From Candidatus Altarchaeales archaeon (lineage in GTDB: Archaea > Altiarchaeota > Altiarchaeia > IMC4 > QMZM01), in NCBI GenBank assembly GCA_003663045.1, contig QMZG01000034.1:1-10034 (forward strand): a DNA stretch of 10,034 nucleotides. The letters are read 5' to 3'. The number at the start of each line of letters is the position of its first letter. Within the stretch, counting starts at the first letter, position 1. The notes beneath the pieces were generated by a model. It was not told the origin of the DNA and searched no databases. It saw nothing but the letters and a program-made list of their open reading frames with translations. Shown piece after piece: positions 6,035-10,034 of the stretch. A program made the position numbers and the translations under genes.

Positions 6035-6158
6035 AGATGGAAAGGAAAGTGAATCGAGTGCTGTTTTTGTAAATGCTGCTGGAAATATCATAAGATATAT
6101 CCAGAAGACCCAGGAGATTGGAGGTACAGCGCTAACCTACAAAGAAGGTGGCAGATAA
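6033..6158 (+). pseudogene. Open coding-like tail after the PRC-barrel gene, no start codon
   Basis: In frame +1 relative to the PRC-barrel gene there are 41 sense codons before TAA at 6156-6158. The translation is protein-like (SSAVFVNAAGNIIRYIQKTQ at its core, ending in TYKEGGR) and codon choice (AGA, GGA, ATA, GAA) is like the neighbours. The frame contains no ATG, GTG or TTG and is closed upstream by TGA at 6024-6026. A single-base shift near 6032 would join it to the PRC-barrel protein as a C-terminal extension of about 41 residues. It may be a decayed extension, a sequencing or assembly error, a programmed shift, or chance. Confidence 0.3.
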
Positions 6159-6180
6159 TAGGAACAGTAAAATAATCCTA

Positions 6181-7491
6181 TCACAACAGTTCTCCGATCC
6201 TCAAAGCAATCCCCACAACATTTTTAGCATCCTTCCCAAGAATCCTTATCATGGCTTCCTTTCCAACCGCTCCCTTATCATAGATAATATCCGGTACCCT
6301 TCCGCATTCCTTTATCGCCTCCAGTGTGCCCCACCCCATTGTCTTTTTGTCCTTAGGTTGTTTTTCTCTGTCAAAGATACCGATGCTTAGATCTAATTTC
6401 TCACATGCCTTAAGGATTTTATCAGAGAATTTAATGTTCATTGCAGCCCTTTTTTCTGGATCAAATTTCATTATTGTTAAAATAATCCTTGCTATATGAT
6501 ATGAACCACCAAAATCTATGTTTCCCACCGGAACTACCTTATTTTTATCTCTAACCAACCTTCCGGTAATCCCCGCAACTTCTTCTATGTTCTTTGCATT
6601 TTTTAGAGCCATGGCTATATTTATCCCCACCTCTGGCATTAACCTGTGGGAATTTTCATTGGCTATGAATTCCTGAACTGCATTTTCTATATTCCCTATT
6701 ACAATATTCTTTTCCCTGTCCACGAATGTCCTGCCCAATTTTAGATCTACTGTATCTAAGATTCTCAATCCAGAACCGATGGAAAAATTTCTGCTAATGC
6801 TCTTATCCATAAACCCCTTTGCATTTTTTATTGCGCTAACAATATCTAAACCCTTTGCCAGAGAAGCGGTTATGGCAGCTGAAAATGCGCATCCAGTTCC
6901 ATGAATCTTCGTCTTTATTTTTTCCTTGCTTTCAAAGTGATGGAATTCTCCATCGTAGTAGAGAACATCTACCGCATTGAGATGACCCCCCGTTACAATA
7001 CAGTTTCCGATCTTCTTTGCAGATTTTTCCATATCCTTTTCCGTACTTATCCTGATTCCAGAAAGGATCTCTGCTTCATAAATATTCGGGGTAGTTAATC
7101 TTGCTATAGAAACCAATTTCTTCATCTCATCAACAGAATTCTCATCCAATAGTCTATCACCAGATGTGGAGACCATCACTGGATCTACAACCAGATTTTC
7201 TACTTTATATTCTTTCACTTTTTCATAGACCAATGTAATAATCTCAGAATTTACCAGCATTCCCGTCTTTACGGCATCTGGAGAAATATCCTTCATTACA
7301 GAGTCTATTTGAGCAGAAATTATCTGTAAAGGGAGAACCTGGATCTTTTGGATACCCAATGTATTCTGTGCGGTAATTGCGGTAATTACAGATGTACCAT
7401 ACACACTAAGAGATGAAAAGACCTTCAGGTCTTGTTGAATTCCAGCACCGCCTCCAGAATCTGAACCAGCAACAGTTAAAGCCTTTTTCAT
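6181..7491 (-). CDS. thiDN: Bifunctional ThiD-ThiN: HMP-P kinase / thiamine-phosphate synthase
   Basis: The 436-residue fusion carries two thiamine enzymes. Residues 1-250 are ThiD, the hydroxymethylpyrimidine (phosphate) kinase: VAGSDSGGGAGIQQDLK (7-23), VVDPVMVSTSGDRLL (101-115) and the anion-hole motif HGTGCAFSAAI (197-207). Residues from about 262 to 436 are ThiN, the archaeal thiamine-phosphate synthase that replaces ThiE. Arg311 and His332 have the same 21-residue spacing as the Arg and His reported (from memory) as essential in a Pyrobaculum ThiDN, so the synthase half looks active. There is no N-terminal HTH, which argues against a ThiR-type regulator. It starts 17 bases after the KaiC-like gene, with no clear ribosome site, so the two are probably cotranscribed. 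Confidence 0.95.
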   Translation of the reverse strand: MKKALTVAGSDSGGGAGIQQDLKVFSSLSVYGTSVITAITAQNTLGIQKIQVLPLQIISAQIDSVMKDISPDAVKTGMLVNSEIITLVYEKVKEYKVENLVVDPVMVSTSGDRLLDENSVDEMKKLVSIARLTTPNIYEAEILSGIRISTEKDMEKSAKKIGNCIVTGGHLNAVDVLYYDGEFHHFESKEKIKTKIHGTGCAFSAAITASLAKGLDIVSAIKNAKGFMDKSISRNFSIGSGLRILDTVDLKLGRTFVDREKNIVIGNIENAVQEFIANENSHRLMPEVGINIAMALKNAKNIEEVAGITGRLVRDKNKVVPVGNIDFGGSYHIARIILTIMKFDPEKRAAMNIKFSDKILKACEKLDLSIGIFDREKQPKDKKTMGWGTLEAIKECGRVPDIIYDKGAVGKEAMIRILGKDAKNVVGIALRIGELL

Positions 7492-7508
7492 TATTTCAAT
7501 TATAACTA

Positions 7509-8270
7509 CTATTCTTCAACCTCTAAGACCTCTATACCAATGCCCTCTGTGAATGTTATTGGGTGTATATCTTCACTATGTCTGGTACCCCTCATTTTCT
7601 GTATGACTAGATTTCTTCCAGTATCTGGACCTGAGGTGATATAGTTCAACCTTATCACACCATCAGAAACATATTCCTCTACATCACCCTCTCTATTTTT
7701 CAGTATGTCAGAGACCAATATGGATGTAAATCCCTTTGACTGTAGTCTATAATTCATATAGAGAATGACATCCCTTACATTCTCCTTGCTTCTTACTAGA
7801 TTATCTAATGCTGGAAGGCTGTCTATAACCACCCTCTCTGCCCTTATCTCCTTTGCGGCATCTATAATTATATCAACGACCTCCTTTGTTCCAACAAGGT
7901 CCCTGGATGTTAGTGAAAAACTCTTACTACTCTTTGGTGAAGCCTCACTTACATTAAATCTAGAAAGGCTGGCATCAATTATTACCAATTTTCCAGAATC
8001 CTCTAATTCATCTAGATCAAAGTCAAATAAGCGCATATCCCTCTTAAGATACTGAATATTTTGTTCTAATATTAATAAAACTCCAGGTTCATTATATTTT
8101 ACAACACCATTATGTAAAAACTGAACACCAAATATTGTTTTTCCAGTTCCACATTCCCCCGTAAGAAGGATGGTTCTTCCCCTCGGAAAGCCGCCATCCA
8201 AGAGATCATCCAAGCCAGGTATTCCAGTTGGGCATCTATCTGCACTTGCATCAATCCTTTTTCTTGCCAT
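7509..8270 (-). CDS. Single-domain KaiC-like RecA-fold ATPase
   Basis: The product is 253 residues from the chosen start. PTGIPGLDDLLDGGFPRG (about 14-31) leads into Walker A GECGTGKT (38-45), and Walker B is RVVIDSLPAL. LILEQ holds the likely catalytic glutamate, and the C-terminal region NLVIQKMRGTRHSEDIHP is typical of archaeal KaiC-like proteins. These are not clock proteins; roles in signalling are proposed but mostly unproved. An ATG at 8282 would add four residues, but GGTGAT (8275-8280), an ideal ribosome site, lies between the two ATGs and favours 8270. The gene precedes thiDN by 17 bases and is divergent from DUF211. An ArlH identity is unlikely without other archaellum genes. Confidence 0.88.
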   Translation of the reverse strand: MARKRIDASADRCPTGIPGLDDLLDGGFPRGRTILLTGECGTGKTIFGVQFLHNGVVKYNEPGVLLILEQNIQYLKRDMRLFDFDLDELEDSGKLVIIDASLSRFNVSEASPKSSKSFSLTSRDLVGTKEVVDIIIDAAKEIRAERVVIDSLPALDNLVRSKENVRDVILYMNYRLQSKGFTSILVSDILKNREGDVEEYVSDGVIRLNYITSGPDTGRNLVIQKMRGTRHSEDIHPITFTEGIGIEVLEVEE

Positions 8271-8305
8271 TTTTATCACCATAATTTGGATATTTATTTG
8301 AATAT

Positions 8306-8321
8306 TTACTAAATTTAGTAA
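8306..8321. promoter_or_regulatory. 16-bp perfect palindrome, possible operator
   Basis: TTACTAAATTTAGTAA is its own reverse complement, and AATAT/ATATT on either side nearly extend it. It lies 36 bases upstream of the KaiC-like start, over that gene's expected TATA position, and about 25 bases upstream of the DUF211 TATA box. A dimeric regulator binding here could control both transcripts. Confidence 0.5.
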
Positions 8322-8345
8322 TATTATTAATCTTGGGAATTCTGA

Positions 8346-8353
8346 TATTTAAG
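8346..8353 (+). promoter_or_regulatory. TATA box, leaderless promoter of DUF211
   Basis: TATTTAAG is centred about 25 bases before the ATG at 8374, and no ribosome binding site is present. This spacing predicts a leaderless mRNA beginning at the ATG. Confidence 0.6.
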
Positions 8354-8373
8354 AGGATATTTTCATATATTAT

Positions 8374-8700
8374 ATGACTATGAAAAAGGGTGTACAGGAT
8401 AGGGAGATCCCCGTTAAAATACTGGTATTAGACGTTCTTAAGCCACATAAACCAAATATCTTAGAATTTGGAAAAATCATCTGTAGTGAAAAAAGCATAG
8501 AGGATGCCAATATCTCCGTCTATGCGGTAGATGAAAGAACCGAGTCGTTGAAGGTGGTTCTGGAGGGTAAGGATATCAATTTTGACAGGATTAAAGAATT
8601 AATCGAAGATCATGGGGGGGTTATCCATTCTATGGACAAGGTAGTTCTTGGTAGGAAGAGGGTGATAGAGGTTCCGGCGCTTCCAGAATTTTCTAAATAG
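8374..8700 (+). CDS. DUF211 family protein
   Basis: The 108-residue soluble protein matches DUF211 (PF02680), a nearly archaea-only family with a ferredoxin-like fold. Family landmarks are VLDVLKPHKPNILEFGK (18-34), ANISVYAVDERTESLKVVLEG (44-64), INFDRIKELIEDHGGVIHS (68-86) and the end piece VVLGRKRVIE. The segment before residue 14 is slightly longer than usual; Met3 is an alternative start. Function is unknown to me; the fold resembles small ligand- or metal-sensing regulatory domains, which is only an analogy. It is followed after 17 bases by a VIT1/CCC1-like membrane protein on the same strand, so the pair should share a transcript from the leaderless promoter at 8346-8353. Confidence 0.92.
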   Translation: MTMKKGVQDREIPVKILVLDVLKPHKPNILEFGKIICSEKSIEDANISVYAVDERTESLKVVLEGKDINFDRIKELIEDHGGVIHSMDKVVLGRKRVIEVPALPEFSK

Positions 8701-8717
8701 TAAATGAATTTTAAGAG

Positions 8718-9299
8718 ATGATATTACTGAGGTATCTTAAGATCCTTAAGGATGAAGAAATTGCCAGGAGATATTTTGTTATGAATTCTTTCGATGGTAC
8801 CCTGACAATTCTGGGGATTGTTATTGCTATGTATATGGCTGGAAAACACGACGCTTCCCTGGTTATTATTTCATCCCTGGGTGCTGCTATAGCACTTGCG
8901 GTCTCGGGTGTCTGGAGTGCCTATGCCACGGAGAGGGCGGAGAGACTGAGATCTTTACGTGAACTAGAGATGCATCTCTTGAAGGATTTGAATGGGACCG
9001 AGATCGAAAAAAAGATGAGCATGATGACAATGTTAATAGCATTAGTTAATGGTCTCTCGCCACTATTAGTTTCGTTTATAATTATCTCTCCTCTGTTAAT
9101 TTCTCAGTTTGGATTGATAGGTGTAGAAACTGCTTTTTATTTTTCATTTATATCGATTGTACTGATCCTCTTTTTGTTGGGGGCATTTATAGGGAAGATT
9201 GCCAGGGAGAATTATTTGAAGAGTGGTTTTAAAATGCTTCTGGCGGGAATCGTTGTGGGTATTATTGTCTATATCCTAGAATTCGTAAAGGTTCTGTAA
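8718..9299 (+). CDS. VIT1/CCC1-family membrane protein (putative Fe/Mn transporter)
   Basis: The 193-residue integral membrane protein has five predicted hydrophobic spans (about 25-41, 47-66, 103-127, 134-158, 173-193). The N-terminal RRYFVMNSFDGTLTILGIVI resembles the first helix of the VIT1/CCC1 family, which moves ferrous iron or manganese out of the cytosol. The charged loop between spans 2 and 3 (67-102) is Glu-rich, in the place of the family's metal-binding domain, but shorter than in plant VIT1. The archaeal subfamily has not to my knowledge been tested for transport, so substrate is inferred. It starts 17 bases after DUF211 with only a weak AAGAG site, which suggests coupling to that gene. 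Confidence 0.8.
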   Translation: MILLRYLKILKDEEIARRYFVMNSFDGTLTILGIVIAMYMAGKHDASLVIISSLGAAIALAVSGVWSAYATERAERLRSLRELEMHLLKDLNGTEIEKKMSMMTMLIALVNGLSPLLVSFIIISPLLISQFGLIGVETAFYFSFISIVLILFLLGAFIGKIARENYLKSGFKMLLAGIVVGIIVYILEFVKVL

Positions 9300-9344
9300 G
9301 ATTTCATATTTAATTCCCTGGGTAAAAACCGAATGGAATAAACG

Positions 9345-9353
9345 TTTTTATAT
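9345..9353 (+). promoter_or_regulatory. Possible TATA box of the DUF3160 gene
   Basis: TTTTTATAT lies 44-52 bases before the ATG at 9397. A second AT-rich run (9361-9375) sits at the distance expected for a leaderless start, so the true promoter is uncertain. Nearby TAAAAAC (9323-9329) and GTTTTTA (9344-9350) are complementary and may form the end structure of the DUF211-VIT1 transcript. Confidence 0.35.
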
Positions 9354-9396
9354 CCCTTAGTTTTTAATAATAATACATTTTAATAATGAATATATA

Positions 9397-10034
9397 ATGA
9401 ATTCAAAATTTAGCATATCATTGTTACTGGTAATTGGAATTGTTTTTATAAGCGGATGCGTTCAACAGCCAATACCACCCAAAAAAGAAAGATCTACTTT
9501 AAAAACAGAACCAATCGATCTATCCGGTGTTGAGACGGAAAAGCTGGGTTTCATAAAATATTATTCCTTAAGTCCTTTAAACATTACTTTACAAGTTTCT
9601 CAATATAACTTACCTTTAAAAACCAGTCAGATATCCAATTTCAACGATTTTTCTAAAAAATTTTCTTTAAATTCTAAAGCTTTAGATCTCTTAGAAAAAA
9701 ACGGATTTGTGGTTGTCAGTAATCCTTTTAATCCAAAAGAAGAAGTCATTACAAGACCCTATAAAACCCTGAAGGATAAAGAAATCCCCATTTTTATTAC
9801 CTCAGATTCCCTGCTGCACCTTTACCACATTCAGTTTGATGAAACCCTGCGCCAGATTGAAGAAAGGGAATTCTATGACAGGATCTGGGAAATCAGTAAC
9901 GAGTTACTGAAGGTTTCAGTAGAAAAATACAACCGCGCTACCGGGGATTTGAAAGAGGCATTAAAAAGAAATATCGCCTATCTTTCTGTTGGTTTAAGTT
10001 TGCTAAAACCAAGAGAAGACCAACTTTGCCCTCC
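9397..10034 (+). CDS. DUF3160 lipoprotein, N-terminal part (runs off right edge)
   Basis: The frame stays open for 212 codons to the window end. It begins with a lipoprotein signal: a short basic start, a hydrophobic stretch (about 7-17) and the lipobox ISGC, with Cys21 as the lipidated residue, followed by VQQP. After a low-complexity linker, the region FITSDSLLHLYHIQFDETLR (about 134-153) and REFYDRIWEI match the start of the DUF3160 family (PF11369), large extracellular proteins of unknown function found in some methanogens and related archaea and in bacteria. The protein should be anchored outside the cell membrane. CGC arginine codons appear in the second half, unlike the AGA/AGG preference of the other genes, a weak hint of transfer. 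An ATG at 9386 is closed after three codons and was rejected. Confidence 0.85.
   Translation, partial: MNSKFSISLLLVIGIVFISGCVQQPIPPKKERSTLKTEPIDLSGVETEKLGFIKYYSLSPLNITLQVSQYNLPLKTSQISNFNDFSKKFSLNSKALDLLEKNGFVVVSNPFNPKEEVITRPYKTLKDKEIPIFITSDSLLHLYHIQFDETLRQIEEREFYDRIWEISNELLKVSVEKYNRATGDLKEALKRNIAYLSVGLSLLKPREDQLCP

Noticed and set aside
6122..6138. Near-palindrome around AGCGCT as a terminator between the PRC-barrel gene and thiDN
   Set aside because: No T run follows on either strand, and the bases fall inside the coding-like tail.
7765..8055. A 96-codon plus-strand frame opposite the KaiC-like gene
   Set aside because: It overlaps the conserved ATPase region and has a low-complexity Leu/Ser-rich translation.
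7509..8270. KaiC-like protein as the archaellum protein ArlH partnering the ATPase at 3210-4739
   Set aside because: The two genes are almost 3 kb apart with unrelated genes between, no other archaellum gene is present, and the C-terminal motif fits general KaiC-like proteins.
8271..8282. The upstream ATG at 8282 as start of the KaiC-like gene
   Set aside because: Using it would place the GGTGAT ribosome site inside the gene; that site is well placed for the ATG at 8270.
1..10034. CRISPR array or defence system
   Set aside because: There is no regularly spaced repeat and no Cas-like, nuclease-like or toxin-like gene; the short repeats seen are pairs only.

Overview
The window reads as chromosomal DNA of an AT-rich archaeon, most likely a euryarchaeon of the methanogen/ANME/Archaeoglobus type. 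The lineage is an inference. The evidence is an aIF1A gene followed by a RIO1-type kinase, a TYW1/Taw1-type wyosine radical-SAM enzyme, a ThiD-ThiN fusion, DUF371 and DUF211 proteins, a single-domain KaiC-like ATPase, an archaeal type IV pilus-type ATPase, a tRNA with a bulge-helix-bulge intron, and TATA-type promoters. Some genes have Shine-Dalgarno sites (GGTGG, GGTGAT, GAAGGT). Others look leaderless.

Layout. Bases 1-53 hold the start of a minus-strand gene that runs off the left edge, possibly a transposase; it is followed by small repeats. An intron-containing tRNA-Lys(UUU) lies at 205-311 (+). A minus-strand operon-like run follows, in transcription order: aIF1A (2760-2413), RIO1 kinase (2375-1674), DUF371 (1664-1245) and a CitG-like protein (1243-359). 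hisI (2839-3213, +) is divergent from aIF1A and ends tail to tail, with overlapping stops, against a secretion ATPase (4739-3210, -). The TYW1-like gene (5687-4773, -) lies upstream of that ATPase, which appears to have its own leaderless promoter. A PRC-barrel gene (5789-6034, +) is followed in another frame by a stop-free, coding-like tail that has no start codon. ThiDN (7491-6181, -) lies downstream of a KaiC-like ATPase (8270-7509, -). A divergent intergenic region with a 16-bp perfect palindrome leads to DUF211 (8374-8700, +) and a VIT1/CCC1-like membrane protein (8718-9299, +). The right edge holds the first 212 codons of a DUF3160 lipoprotein (9397 onward, +).

How the genes fit together. 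Most are housekeeping: translation initiation and ribosome maturation (aIF1A, RIO1), tRNA biology (tRNA-Lys, TYW1), histidine synthesis (hisI) and thiamine synthesis (ThiDN). The less understood items are the CitG-like and DUF371 genes attached to the translation operon, the pilus-type ATPase with no membrane partner beside it, the KaiC-ThiDN pair, the DUF211-VIT1 pair and the DUF3160 lipoprotein. I see no CRISPR array, defence island or complete mobile element. No gene-free stretch exceeds 300 bases; the longest is 54-204.
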